A stretch of DNA of 64,000 nt, taken from Dactylis glomerata. Lineage: Eukaryota > Streptophyta > Magnoliopsida > Poales > Poaceae. Of this stretch, positions 11,740 to 23,900 are shown in pieces (the first letter of the stretch is position 1; every line of letters begins with the position of its first letter). The DNA is taken from NCBI GenBank assembly GCA_007115705.1, contig QXEO01000876.1, positions 951,017 to 1,015,016 of the forward strand, written 5' to 3'. The notes beneath the pieces were generated by a model that saw only the letters and a list, made by a program, of their open reading frames with translations, was not told the DNA's origin and ran no database searches. The position numbers and the translations under genes were made by a program.

Positions 11740-11897
11740 CTCCCTCCGTTTCAAAATATAAGATGTTTTAGGTTTGTGAAGCAAATGTATCTAAACACGT
11801 TTTAGTGTGTATATTCGAGTGAATCTACACACTAAAAGATGTCTAAATATATTTGCTTCACAAAGCTAAAACATCTTATATTTTAAAACAGATGGAG
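11740..11897. mobile_element. Stowaway-type MITE
   Basis: The element begins CTCCCTCCGTTTCAAAATAT and ends in the near-perfect complement (ATATTTTAAAACAGATGGAG), flanked on both sides by TA, the Tc1/Mariner target site. Internal arms also pair (TTTGTGAAGCAAAT with ATTTGCTTCACAAA), so the whole 158 bases fold on themselves. It is non-coding and mobilised in trans. Confidence 0.92.
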
Positions 11898-12394
11898 TAC
11901 AATTTAAGGTGCACCTTGCCTTTTTCAGGTAGCTTTGTTACGCAAGGCCTCGCCGGCGCAGCCACCAACCCTACTAAGGGCTTGTTTGGTTGCAACGGCC
12001 AAAAGAACCAGGGAACCGGACCCCCAACCTGACTTTCCCTGGTCGCTTGGGATCCCCACCGATCTAGGGGGAAAAATAATCGTTCCCGGTTGCAATTTGG
12101 TAGCGCGCATGGGGGGAACGGGAGGGAGTTACGTCACAGCCTCTGTCAGGACTTTTTGGAATAGAAGTCAATAAACCTAATAATACAGGGAAAAAAATTA
12201 AATCTACACTATCAGATGCATGAAAATAAAGACATAATCGTTCTTTCACAGATAATTCAAAACAGCACGTGCAATTCATAGATAATTCCGCAAAAAACAG
12301 ATGACGGGCAACATATTTAACTTACAAAAAGAAATAAACCATTCATTAATTGTAAACATAAACTCCAATTCTCAACATAAACATCACATGTTCA

Positions 12395-12818
12395 TTTTGA
12401 TTTCTTCTCTGTTGGTGCGGCTCTGGTGGAGCTCCGCCGCGGATCCGGCGTCTTTTCCTCGCTCGCGGCTCTTCGGTGCTTTCGAGCGGGTCGACCCCTC
12501 GCCGGTGACCGAGAGGTGGCGGCATCGGCATATGAAGATCGGGAGGATTTCTCTGTGTTGACCAAGCTGGCGTCGTCCTCCGGCGCGCAGGGTGGAGGTG
12601 CTTCTGCACCGAGGAGCGTTCGACTTCCCAGCTGCTTGGGGTCTCCGTCCAGTCCAAGCAGAGCGTGGCGGAGCTGTAGTGGGTTTCGCCGGCGTGTCGT
12701 CGTGCGTGTTGTAGATGATGCTAGGGTTCAGGAGGACCTATTTATAATTTTCTTTGTTTCCTGGACCTTTCTGTATGATTCTTGGTCAATATGAATGAAA
12801 TCTTTCTGCGCAAAAAAA
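12395..12818 (+). mobile_element. Possible LINE/SINE-like 3' end with poly(A)
   Basis: GC-rich sequence turns at 12740 into a T-rich 3'-UTR-like tract (TTTCTTTGTTTCCTGGACC) that ends in eight As at 12811-12818. This is the usual look of a 5'-truncated plant LINE. I could not find a convincing target duplication, so the left boundary is a guess. It lies inside the Harbinger-like element. Confidence 0.35.
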
Positions 12819-13604
12819 AACGACAAAAAACTTCAGCTGTCACTTTTTTTTCCGACATAGTTCACGCTGAACTGGAGACTCTCTTGCATGCAATCAGGAT
12901 AAGTAATTACAACTAGATGAGAAACATAAAAATTGGTAGTAGCACTCAACGATACCACATCACCATTAGTTTCACATGCACACAAAGATACAATCTGCAG
13001 GGACCTGAATAACAGCCCATAAACACAGGGCAAACATGCAAATAAAATCATACGAAGCTGTCCCAAAGAAATAAAATGATAGCGTTCAGTAGAAAGTATG
13101 CAAAGCTAGTCTTCCAGAAAGCATGTTTTTGTACTATAAAACTCGCATGACTGGATACTTCCTCTACAACATCCCCTCCCCAGCTAGGCCTTTCACGCAT
13201 AGGTAGTGAAGTCTTCCAGAAATAACATATTTATTAACCAGGGGCCAGAAAGTTATATGAACCAAGTTATATGAAGCAATTCTATGCAGACAAGTAAATA
13301 AAAATGAACAGACAAATGAACAGACTACTACAATGAAGCAATTCTATGCAGACAAGTAAATAAAAAGGGGGCTCCTAGTATGAAGCATTTATATTCAGAC
13401 AAGTAAATAAAAACATGCAAGAATGGCATTATTTAGATATGAACAATATCATTAAGTAAGCAAATGTAAAATATATGTAGCCAATACAACATCAGAGGCA
13501 AATGAATGTAAATAAATATTTACCAGAGAAGGAATAGGCATAATAAGAATGTTCTCAACTAAAATCCTTGCAAGTAATAAAAGTGCAGATTCACAGAGCA
13601 TACC

Positions 13605-14560
13605 GTCTTCCTCCAAAACTGCCGAGCTGATTCACGAGACAATTAATCCAGAGGCTATTGCTCACCTGCAACACAAGGACACAACAGAAAGTTGAATCTT
13701 ACTATGAATAGACATCAGTACACCAAACTACTAGCATGTACCATATTTCAGTTGAAGATATAAGATATAGGGCATATCATCTGCTGCTTGGCGGAGTACA
13801 CCAAACTACTAGCCTGTACCATATATTTCAATTGAAAGTGTAGGACGGTTCCTAATTAGTTGGCTAAGCATCCATGCATCAGACAGCTACTAACCAGGAT
13901 ACATAGGCTCGCAGTTGTAATTTTTCACCAACTCTACAGTCTCAACAATGAAACTACAGGGGATGCCAGATTGTGCAACTACAGGGAGCTTTAATGTCTG
14001 GATGTGATCTTGGACGCTGCTAAGATGAATCGGCCCCTCAACCAGATTGTGAAAACAGGTCTTTTGGTGGCTCAAGTTTGATTTGCAGAAATAAAGCACA
14101 AGCTGTTAGGTTGTGAATGCTCACCAGAGAATAGCAACACGTTTCTTCAATCTTGATCTGGACCAACCTCCTGGAACTTGCTCGGATCTGTAGCACTTCA
14201 GATTCGGAGCATCAGTATGGGAAAGGAAACAAATAAAAGAATGACGAGGTGAAGAGGACGACGGAGAGGATTACCTTGATCGTCGGACCACCGTCGTCGC
14301 CGCCGCCGGCCGCCGGAGAGGAGAAGAGCTCAGGTGGAATAGCGCTCGCCGGAAGAAGGTGTACGGCCGTGGAGGGGAAATCGCTCAAGAGGCCTCGCTC
14401 GTGTCGCCGGAGGAAGGAGAAGGGATCTCGCTTCGTCGCCGGAGGAAGGAGATGGCGAGCTCGCTTCGTCGCCAGAGGAAGGAGAACGCGAGCTCGCTTC
14501 GTCGCCGCCTCCTGTCGCGAGACAACTCGCGGAACTGGTTCCCCACCTCTCCTCTCGTGG
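13605..14560 (-). other. Candidate spliced transcript of unknown function within the Harbinger-like element
   Basis: Exon-like blocks with splice signals line up on the minus strand: a GC-rich block from about 14560 to 14276 followed by GTAATC; a block at about 14187-14127 preceded by TACAG and followed by GTGAGC; 14099 to about 13897 followed by GTTAGT; and about 13671-13605 preceded by TTGCAG and followed by GTATGC. The third holds a 69-residue frame (MLYFCKSNLSHQ...) that I do not recognise. It may be a captured gene fragment or a non-coding transcript of the transposon. Confidence 0.3.
14403..14505. repeat. 33-bp GC-rich tandem repeat, about three copies
   Basis: Units such as GCTTCGTCGCCGGAGGAAGG recur every 33 bases. 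Because 33 is divisible by three, all frames stay open, producing Arg/Ser-rich reading frames on both strands that I do not count as genes. Confidence 0.8.
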
Positions 14561-14583
14561 AATGCTCTCCCAGGGAGGAACGC

Positions 14584-16235
14584 GGCAGTTTGGACAAAAA
14601 TAACCCAAAGTTTAAATAAATTTAAAAAATAAATCTTCAGCGAAACTATTTCACTGAACTAACCCCTTTTTACAGCGCCATCGAGCACGACGCGGCATAA
14701 GTATCTGCGGCGCCATTTGTTGTGGAGCAGCACAACTGCCACGTTGGACGAGCGGGTCCTGCATCAGCTCGTGCGGCGCCACTCCGCATGGCGCAGCACA
14801 TTGGCCTGCGGCCCCATGGAGCATGGCGTTGCACAATCAGCTTGGCACTTGACTTATCAGTCGGTGGCTCGGTGATACAGAGCTGAAAAAGCACGACTGA
14901 ATTGTAATGTTTGCTTGCCACTTGACTTGTCACTTGTCATTGTTGCTACAGCGTTGTTGACAAAAGAATCGTGATGTTTTTTTTCATCTATTGGCACAAT
15001 TATTGATTCATGGGCGCTGCTGCAAGATTCAAGCTAGAAGTAGATTCTTTTTTCAGTGACGTTAAAATGTCTTCACATAAGTTTTCTCTGAAAAAGCATA
15101 TGTACTGCCAGCACTTTCTACTTCTGAGTTCTGAATTTGCAGTCGCATGGAAATGGCACATTGTACGTAGCACTCTCTTCTTTCTTTCCGGTCGCATTGG
15201 TTGACGCCTCGCCGGCCGCACGCTCGTCGTGCATGCAGGTGGCTAGCTGGGGCGCGTACCTGCTGTCCCGCAACATTCTGGCCATGTCCTTCGCGCCGCG
15301 GGACTCCCATGAGGCGCAGGTGCAGTTCACGCTGGAGCGCGGCGTGCCCGCCATGATCGGCGTACTCGCCCCCAACCGCCTCACCTACCCGGCGCGCGCC
15401 TTCGATATGGCGCACTGCTCCCGCTGCCTCATCCCATGGCACCTCTACGGTACACTGCTCTCCTCAATAATTCTACCTAGATCTGGTGTTGGGTGAGTGG
15501 TCGCTCATGCATGTACTATGAGCATGCAGATGGGCTGTACCTGATGGAGGTTGACCGCGTGCTCCACCCCGGAGGGTACTGGATACTGTCCGGGTTGCCG
15601 ATCAACTGGAAGAAGTACTGGAAAGGGTGGGAGAGAAGCAAGGAGGACCTCAACGCCGAGCAGGAGGCGATCGAGGCCGTCGCCCGGAGCCTCTGCTGGA
15701 CCAAGATCAAGGAGGCTGGCGACATCGCCATCTGGCAGAAACCCGTTAACCAGTTCGAGCAGAGAAAGGACGGTACCGCAACGTGCTCGACATGAACTCC
15801 CGCCTCGGCGGCTTCGCGGCGGCGCTGGCGACGGCGAGTTACCCGCTATGCGTCATGAACATGATCTCAACCGTGGGGAACTCCAGCGAGCTCGGCGTGA
15901 TCTACGAGCGCGGCCTCATTGGAAGCTACCAGGACTGGTTAGTGAGTCGTCCTCTCGTACCACCGACTGATTGCCAGGCTGATTGTGCAACGCCATGCTT
16001 CATGGCGCCGCAGGCCAATGTGTTGCGCCACGCGGAGTGGCGCCGCACGAGCTGATGTGGGATCCGCTCGTCCAACGTGGCAGTTGTGCTGCGCCACAAT
16101 AAATGGCGCCGCAGATACTTATGCCGCGCCGTGCTCGATGGCGCTGCAAAAAAGAGTTAGTTCAGTGAAATAGTTTCGTCGAAGATTTATTTTTTAAATT
16201 TATTTGAACTTTGGGTTATTTTTGTCCAAACTGCC
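14584..16235. mobile_element. Pack-MULE (Mutator-like element carrying host gene fragments)
   Basis: The two ends are long inverted repeats. The left arm (14584 to about 14870) starts GGCAGTTTGGACAAAAAT; the right arm (about 15960-16235) is its complement with scattered mismatches. The 9 bases on the left (GAGGAACGC, 14575-14583) are repeated exactly on the right (16236-16244), the size of target duplication made by Mutator-like transposases. Between the arms lies no transposase but exons and one intron of a host PMT-family methyltransferase gene. Long arms, 9-bp duplication and a captured gene together define a Pack-MULE. It is inserted in the Harbinger-like element and must be moved by a MULE transposase made elsewhere. 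Confidence 0.92.
15239..15945 (+). pseudogene. Captured fragment of a PMT-type (DUF248) methyltransferase gene
   Basis: Exon 1 (15239-15449) encodes VASWGAYLL, FAPRDSHEAQVQF and FDMAHCSRCLIPW, the SAM-binding part of plant Golgi methyltransferases related to QUA2/PMT, which are thought to methylate pectin. A GT-AG intron (15450-15529) follows. Exon 2 encodes GLYLMEVDRVLHPGGYW and LCWTKIKEAGDIAIWQK. Near 15765 the sequence jumps to a later block (GRYRNVLDMN, then GVIYERGLIGSYQDW) with roughly 90 usual residues missing and a frame change. The N-terminal membrane anchor and the C-terminus are absent. Since an intron is retained, capture was from DNA, not from mRNA. It cannot make an active enzyme, but transcripts could affect the parent gene. 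Confidence 0.88.
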
Positions 16236-16511
16236 GAGGAACGCGGAATGGACGCGGAAACGAGGCCTCACGGGCATCCAAATGGCCAGGTGGGCTTAAC
16301 CCGGGCATTTCGGCCCGTGAAATATTAAACCCGGAAAAACAAGGGGAACCCCTCGGGATGGGCTGTAACCAAACGAGCCCTAAAGGGTGTGGCGCCAGCA
16401 CGTGCTCCTAGTGTTGTGATGAGTTGCTTTTTTACGCTCACCCTCAAACTTTATTAATCAGGCGAACATTTTCTAACTAGACAATGTTAGTCGGAAAATC
16501 AAAATCAAGAC

Positions 16512-18799
16512 TGAAAGGACATGGATGTCGCCTAGAGGGGGGGTGAATAGGCGATTTAAAACTTTTACGAGTGGCTTAACAAATGCGGAATAAAACTAAC
16601 GTTTAATTTGCCAAGCATACAAAACCTAAATAAATTAGGTTCACATATGTGCACCAACAACTTATGCTAGACAAGATAAGCAACTATGTGATAGCAAGAT
16701 ATATATAACTTCAAGCACGAAGGCTATCACAAAGTAAATTGCATAAGTAAAGGAGCTCGGGTATAGAAATAACCGAGGAACGCGGAGACAATGATGTATC
16801 CCGAAGTTCACACCCTTGCGAGTGCTAATCTCCATTGGAGCGGTGTGGAGGCACAAGGCTCCCCAAACGCCACGGAGGCTCACCGTAATCTCCTCGAGCC
16901 CTCCCACCAAGATGGAAGACCCGATCACTATGGGACAGTTGAGGGCGGTCACCGAACCCGTACAAGCTTGGGGCAATCTCCACAACTCAGTTGGAGGCTC
17001 CCAAGAAATCGCCACTGAGGCACCACAAAGCTTGGGAAGATCTCCACAACTTAATTGGAGGTCCCCAAGAAATCGCCACAGAGGCACCACAAAGCTTGGG
17101 AAGGTCTCCACAACTCAATTGGAGGTCCCCAAGTAACCACTAAGCCACTAAGCCGTCTAGGGTTCCAAGAACCCAAGAGTAAAAAGCTCAACGAACTTTC
17201 ACTACCGAATCTCCGAGGAGAACTCAAACCAATGCAACCGATGCAATGGCAAGGACACACGAAGTGCTCAAATCCTTCTCTCCCAAATCCTACCAAAGCA
17301 ACAAATGCTATGGAGGGATATGAGAGAAAGAACAAAGGAAGAAGTCCACAAAGAACTCCAAGATCTAGATCCAATGGGTTCCCCTCACAAAGAGGAGAAA
17401 GAGATTGGTGGAAATATAGATCTAGATCTCCTTTCTCTTTTCCCTCAAAGATATGCAAAAATCATGGGAGGAATTGAGAGATGGGCAAGCTTTCCAAGGT
17501 CAACAATGGAGGGAGAGAGAGGGGAAAATGAGCTAACCCAAGCTTGAAGAAGGGAAGGGATAGCCGTTGCTGTACTACAGGCCGGATATTCCGGTCCAAG
17601 TTTGGACCGGATATTCGCCCCCCCCCCCCTCGAAAAACTGCTAAGGACTTTGCACGCGTCGTCCAGATTTGGGGCCGGATATTTCGGCCACCCCGAAATC
17701 GGCTAAGGACTTTGCGCGTGTCGTCCAGATTTGGGGGCGGATTATTGGGCCGGATATATCCATTTTTGGCCGGATAATCTGCCCCCCGAATTATCCGGCC
17801 CAAGTTTGGCTCGGATAATCCGGCCAAGAAGAGCAAGCAATACGAAAACAACGCTAACTTTTGCATCCGGACTCCGTTTTCGATGATCTTGGACTCGTTG
17901 GAATCACCACAATGAGCTCTACAACATCATCAATAGAAACATCATAGTCCAACAAAGGAGGATGAAACCAAATGATAAAAGGTTTGACTTAGCTATAAAG
18001 ATGAACCGGTAAAATCTCCAAACACCAAAAACACAATTAGAGTTCCATACGAAATCCGTTTTTGATGAGCTAGCGCTTGTCATGGAAATAACCACAAGCT
18101 CTAGAACCTCACATGGATAAAAGCCAAATAAAAACCTAGAAAGATAATGTCAAGTATGCAAAGGTTTGAGCTCTCTCCGAACGATACGATTAAGTTACTC
18201 ACTCGAGAGCCCCTCTTGATAGTACGGCTATCGAACCTAAAACCCGATCTCCCAAACACTATAAGACCAGTAAGAAAGAGACCCTATCAAGATCATACAT
18301 TTGCCTTGCGAATTCCACTTGAGCTAGATGGTGACGATCTTGATCTTCTCAAGTTGGACTATCTTTCTTGATTGCGCTTGCTCGGTGAAGTCTTGCGGAT
18401 TGCTCCCCCATACTTCACTATGGGAGAGACACTAGTAGAAATATCTTCACATGTCCATTACCAACAAATGGACACCGAGCTTCAAGCAAATGATATCTTC
18501 TAGATGCCTATCTTGAACTTGCGCTTCGACTTGATCAACATTGCACTATCTTCTTCCTTCATAATGATGATGTCTTCTATAGGCTCAACTCCCTTAGATC
18601 AATCTTCGGATCACTCCTTGAATAACACCTTGGTTATTGAATAATCTTCTTTATCTTCATCTTCTTACAACCTTGAAACCAACATATGGCTCAAGCATTG
18701 TCTACGGACAAGTCCTATACATATAACTCAATGCAAACGTTAGTCCATAGGGATTGTCATTAATTACTAAAACCATACATGGGGGCACATGCTCTTTCA
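16512..18799. mobile_element. Solo LTR (2.3 kb) with 5-bp target duplication
   Basis: The block begins TGAAAGGACATGG and ends CATGCTCTTTCA, so the tips form the inverted pair TGAAAG/CTTTCA. AAGAC occurs immediately outside on both sides (16507-16511 and 18800-18804). No gag-pol and no second LTR copy are present, so this is a solo LTR left by unequal recombination. Inside, a 64-bp unit (GGCACCACAAAGCTTGGG) is repeated at 16970-17140, and CCGGATATTC-like motifs repeat at 17580-17830. It lies within the LINE fragment. I cannot tell Gypsy from Copia. Confidence 0.9.
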
Positions 18800-19062
18800 A
18801 AGACTAACATCAAAAACCATAAAATTTAAACTAATTGCTTCTCTAGCACATAAATGAGCAACATGATTCGCCTCCCTCCATACATAGAGAAGTTTGAAAC
18901 CCCGGAAAAACTGTACCAGCTCCCTCATCTCCTTAACCAGATGACATCCAATTGATCTATCTGGATGCTCCTTTATCCCACAGATTGACTATCGGTTGGC
19001 AGTCTGTCTCCAGAATTACCCAATCATAGCCCGTGTTGCGAGCCAGGATCAAAGTATCCCTA

Positions 19063-19221
19063 CATGCCTTATTTTAAGAATACGTCCTGAATAGACGTAT
19101 CGGTTTTATAGAACGGATCTTGTATGATACCAACTTAGTTACCATATTGTTGGCAACATCTTGATAGCAACATGCCTTATTTTATTTTTAAGAATACGTC
19201 CTGAATAGACGTATCAGTTTT
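19063..19221. repeat. Direct repeat within the LINE fragment
   Basis: ACATGCCTTATTTTAAGAAT with the following ACGTCCTGAATAGACGTATC is present at about 19063-19110 and again at about 19170-19221. The second copy has an extra TTTTA. A separate short duplication (CACTACCATTCCT) lies at 19590-19640. These interrupt the RNase H frame and look like repair or slippage products. Confidence 0.65.
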
Positions 19222-20914
19222 ATAAAAGAAGGGCCAAGTGGCCAACGTACAATATGGTCGACACAGACACCGAGGACGCACTCCACTCCATGCTGCCTAT
19301 TCTAGGAAAGCAAAAGGGGAAAAAACATACGCCAACTACCTGCCAAGCCTCCACCTATCCACTAAGGTGAGTTTGGCCCTAAACAGACCTGCAATCTTCC
19401 ACAGCTCAGCTTCAATGTGAATGTTGCGTATGACTGCGAGCGGTGATGAAGTGGCGCCTTCGAAAACTATGTCATTCCGATGTCTTCAGAGGCACCAGCA
19501 CACTAAGGCAACCTCTGTTCAGTAGTCTCGGACATCCGCGATCCTTCCACGCCATGCTTGCAACCAATCGGAACATGCCTTAATTATCCCTCACTACCAT
19601 TCCTAGCAAAAGGCCTTTATTATCCCGCACTACCATTCCTGCGCCAGCCACTCCACAATGCACTGCTCCATCGGTGTTCATTTTCACAAACCCAGACTCC
19701 GGTGGTTTCCACTTGTGCTTCTGAATATGCTTTGGTACATCATGTTTTGGCATGTCCAAAGCTCGAATAAATTCATCAACGAGCTCTATGGCTTTCCTTA
19801 GCTGATAAAAAGCGTCTCCATACGCATACTTGTTCGTGCTATTCCAGATAGCCCACATCACCAAGATCGCCGTGGTCGCCACATCTCTCTTCTTGATTAA
19901 AGAAAAATCAAGAATATCCACATCCCATGTTACTGAGTATAGATTTGGTAGTTCAGCTGCAGCATCCCAAAACGAAATGGCATGCTCGCACGTCAGCATG
20001 CAATGATACATCGTCTCCTTCTCATGCCCACACATAGTGCAGTGACTAAGATCCTCCATATGGCGTCTTATGTCGGCAGAAAATTCATCATCACTCCCCA
20101 CCAGAAAACTCGAATCTTTGGCATTACTTTCAGAATCCAAAGCGCTTGCCAGTGTGATCCGGCATCCGACGTACTTGCGGCACCATCTAACAACCCTTCT
20201 AGCACTGTGATCAGTTGCTGTACTTGCTAATTATACATGCCTGCCCTCACATGAGCACTTCATATACTTCTACAAGAATTTATTTGTGGATAGGCTACTA
20301 AGGTGATATTTGGCTTCAAAGCAAAATCTGATGGTAGGATAATTTAGCTTGGACGCACTTACAAAGTAAGTTAACCATGACCAAATTCAAAGAGATAAAA
20401 GTGTTAACCATGGCCAAATTCAAAGAGATAAAAGTAAGTAAATAAGTCTGCAGATTTTGACAAGTCAAGTGTTAAACAGAGAAGCTACTTAAATAACCTG
20501 ACATAATATTTGCAACATACTTCAGTATCCCAAACTTTAAAAGAGGAGTGTTCCGAAATGATCTGACCAGATTGAAGATATCAGTACGATGACAAAAGCT
20601 GAATATTAACTAGTACTCATTTCCTCAAGCCTGTGCCAAAATGCATAAGTTGCTGCATTCAATATTGCAGTAAGTAGATTTACTATCAACAGTTCAACAC
20701 TGACAAAAGAAAAGCAGACGTGTCAACACACTTGCAGTTGCTTGTAGCACCACCACGGTAAGCTTGCTGACAAGAATATATCTACAATGTCACCATATAT
20801 TTTCCTAGGCGATTCCAACAATATAATCCTGGCCGATTTTGCACCCATTGAACTTCTGTATATGTAATCTACACCAAAATGAAGCTCGTCGTGGGAACTT
20901 CAGGTAGCTATCAA

Positions 20915-23900
20915 CTATAGAACATCAAGGCAATGGAGACAGTAATGGTTAAGGATTCTCTCAACAAGACTGTTAGATTCAGGAACCAGAGAAGATGTAA
21001 TGCTGTTCCAGAGGTGGAAAGTGGTGGACTCATTCACAATCCTGGAATACAGAGCATCATGTTGTGCTCTTTCAGCCTCGTTGTCTGGTTTTGAGAAGTA
21101 GCTGCAGTACATCAACACCACAGTGAGTATGCATATAGAAAAGTTGACTAGTACTAAGATTCTAGTAGCAAATTTAACTAGTCTACTAAGGTTCCAGCCA
21201 GACTGAAGAGACAAACAGTTCCTTAAATAGTGCTCTTTACAAAATTCTTTTAACAATTTTATATGCATAACTCCTGCATGGGTACATACCAAATATTTAA
21301 CTTTTCAATGATGGCTGACATGGATTAATTCCAACGATTGGCTCAGGATCGTACTAATGCAAATGAGTAATAAATGTTCAGGATAAGGAAGTATACTACC
21401 TCTGTTTCAATTTACTAGTCCGGCGCGTGTACCTAGGTAGTCAATTTGGTCTATATAATATAAACTTTAGAATACAAAAATTATACCATTAAAAAGTATA
21501 ACAATTGAAGTTTCTAATGGTATATTTTTTGTAATATATATCACATAGTAAAATTAACGAACTAGGAATACGGGGAGGACTAGTAAACCAAAACGGAGGT
21601 ACTAGTTTACAAACATAGATGCAGTTACAACTTATAAATGCATTTTCAGCTCAAAAAAAAAACTTATAAATGCATCAGACTCGTGAAAATGTTATTTTCT
21701 AGTAGTAGCAGACTAGCAGTACTGCATTTTAATCAAGGGTGTTGTAAATCCAGACATAAGAGAAATTACAACAGTATTAAGTGTAAATAATCTAGTTTGA
21801 AAAGTTTTTATCACTTATTGAGGTCAAACTTTCATGTATAGACTAACAATCGTCATACTTTCTGCAGAATATTACTTCCAGATAGTAAAACTGAACAAAA
21901 AGGGTGGTCATGCAAGCGCTTTATTGCAGAAACTACATACCTCATTATATCTGTAGAACTTATAGGATAAAATGTGAATGAGGGTTCCAACTTTATCTCA
22001 AGATGCTCCCTGTTTTGATCACTGTCGGTATGATTTCTTATTACTCTTGTCATAAGCTCAGCGCCATTCCACTGCATCAGAGTATCATCATATGTCGAAT
22101 ACCATTCCTTCAGGCACTCCGTCAAGAATGGACTGCAGTCAGCATAAGTAAGGTGTGAAAAACCACATGCATGTGGGCTAGCAGTAATCATGATGATAGA
22201 AGAGCTTGAGAACATCATTAGTTAAACCCCCTATATTTGACACCTAGCCACATGCCCACATATCACAGTTTTGCTACAATAAAATATTGCATTTTCAAGC
22301 TGACATTGCCTTTGATGGAATATCCAAAATTATGCTTTTAGAATTTTATGCTTCTCATTAGAGGATGACATAGTAACTCGTTGCACTAAACTGAACGGTA
22401 ACAAATAAGATTGTAATAACTGGAACCACAAATTCAAAGGAGAGCAGCCGTCAGTTCGTAGACTAGTTGACAAGATCAAGGCGGAGGCCACACTTTGGGC
22501 AAAAGCTGGTGTAGCAGGCCTAAGCGTAGTCTTCCCTCCAACATGGGATGTACACTGAATCCCTATAATTTTCTCTGTTTTTTCCTCTTAGAAGGCATGT
22601 AAATCACAACCCTTCTATTCAATGAAAAGAAACGCAAAGTCTTTGCGTTTTCTCGAGAGAAAAAATCCCCTTCTAAGGTGAATCGATAGAACATCACTAC
22701 ATATAGGACTTTGGTGTGTTGCCTAATGAGTGATAAGATAGCATTAGCTTTCTGATTGTACCTAAAGGGGCAGCCCGGTGCATGAAGCTCCCGCTTTGCG
22801 CAGGGTCTGGGGAAGGCCAAAATTCCCATCAAAACCAAACAGCTAGATGCTACTTCTAGAATGCAGTTATATTTGAATTAGCTGCATATATTATACAACT
22901 CTAATGCTTATCAGCGTAAATATAACTATATTTACCCTGCAAATGTAACAATGTTTATTGATCGGCACCTTATAATCTAAACCACTAAGATAAGCTGTAT
23001 ATCTCTGTTTACTCCTATTAATGCGGGAGTTTCTGGCTTCACACTGCGAAGGTTAAGGTTCTTTTCCAAATAACATAATAGATGGTACTGGTGTGTCCAA
23101 GTATCTTGTCTTTATAAGGATACTTGGACACAACGGTACCATCTATTATGTTATTTGGATAATAGATAAGCTGTATATCTCTGTTTACTCCTATTAATGC
23201 GGGAGTTTCTGGCCTCACAGAGCGAATGTGAAGGTTCTTTTCCAAATAAACTGTACCATCTAATGTTATTTAGATAATAAATAAACTGTATCTCTCTGTT
23301 TACTTCTATTAATGCGGGAATTTCTGGCCTCACCGAGTGAATGTGAAAGCAAAATTTCTAATAGAAATGAAAATTTCATGTAATTCAAGTTTTGACCTTT
23401 GAACATCCACAAGCGTTGCGGCACATGATGTATAAATACCAAGGACATGATTTGAGATTACATACTACGAAAACAAAACCTATGACCTTAGACTGGTAAC
23501 CGATCAAAATCAGTGCCTAATTTGTAATGCATAAATACAAGGCACATGATTTGAGATGTCCAGAGAATAAAAGAAACGAGGGAAATAGTTGTAAAGAAGA
23601 TGACAGAATAATATTATTACCTCTGTTTCTCAAATACTAATACAGCACCACTGAAACTGGAATCTTTCGAATCTACTTTTACAGTACCAACCGAATTCCG
23701 GAAGGGTTTCAAAGGTTTGAGTACAACAACATCAGAGTCAAGGTATATACCACCATATCTGCATGTAGCAAATAGAGAATAAATCAGCGTTTTCTTCAGA
23801 ATTTAAAGGAATTAAATTGCACTTCTGATTACATTTTATGTTCTCATGGTATCTGACATCTCAACATTCAAGTATACAGATATAGTATCATATTTATGGT

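Larger units (their letters stand above)
11978..16380. mobile_element. Harbinger-like DNA transposon with nested insertions
   Basis: The left end (GGGCTTGTTTGGTTGCAAC at 11978) and the right end (complement GGGCTCGTTTGGTTACAGC, ending at 16380) form an imperfect terminal inverted repeat. Each is flanked by TAA (11975-11977 and 16381-16383), the PIF/Harbinger target duplication. The span is 4.4 kb, of which 1.65 kb is a Pack-MULE. No DDE transposase is visible, so the element is probably non-autonomous. The interior on the minus strand looks like spliced non-coding sequence. Because the arms are short, chance pairing with TAA is possible but unlikely. Confidence 0.6.
16428..20140 (-). pseudogene. 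LINE-type reverse transcriptase C-terminus (zf-RVT and RNase H), split and degenerate
   Basis: Reading leftward from 20140, a Cys/His segment (HCTMCGHEKETMYHCMLTC) matches the zinc-binding domain after plant LINE reverse transcriptases. The start of an RNase H domain follows (VKMNTDGAVHCG, GAGMVVRDN). After about 0.5 kb of disrupted and duplicated sequence, the RNase H resumes at about 19060-18820 (LARNTGYDWVILETDCQ, then after a frameshift REANHVAHLCARE). The frame then crosses the solo LTR target site and ends near 16480, followed by AATAAAG and a short A-run at 16433-16428. It is a dead 3' fragment; a related host RNase-H-like gene is the alternative. Confidence 0.7.

Noticed and set aside
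12064..12657. Overlapping frames near the Harbinger left end
   Set aside because: No domain; the region is better explained by transposon ends and a LINE-like tail.
12811..12840. Target duplication for the poly(A)-ended insert at 12818
   Set aside because: Similar CAAAAAAC strings exist near 12287 and 12822, but they are low-complexity and not bounded convincingly.
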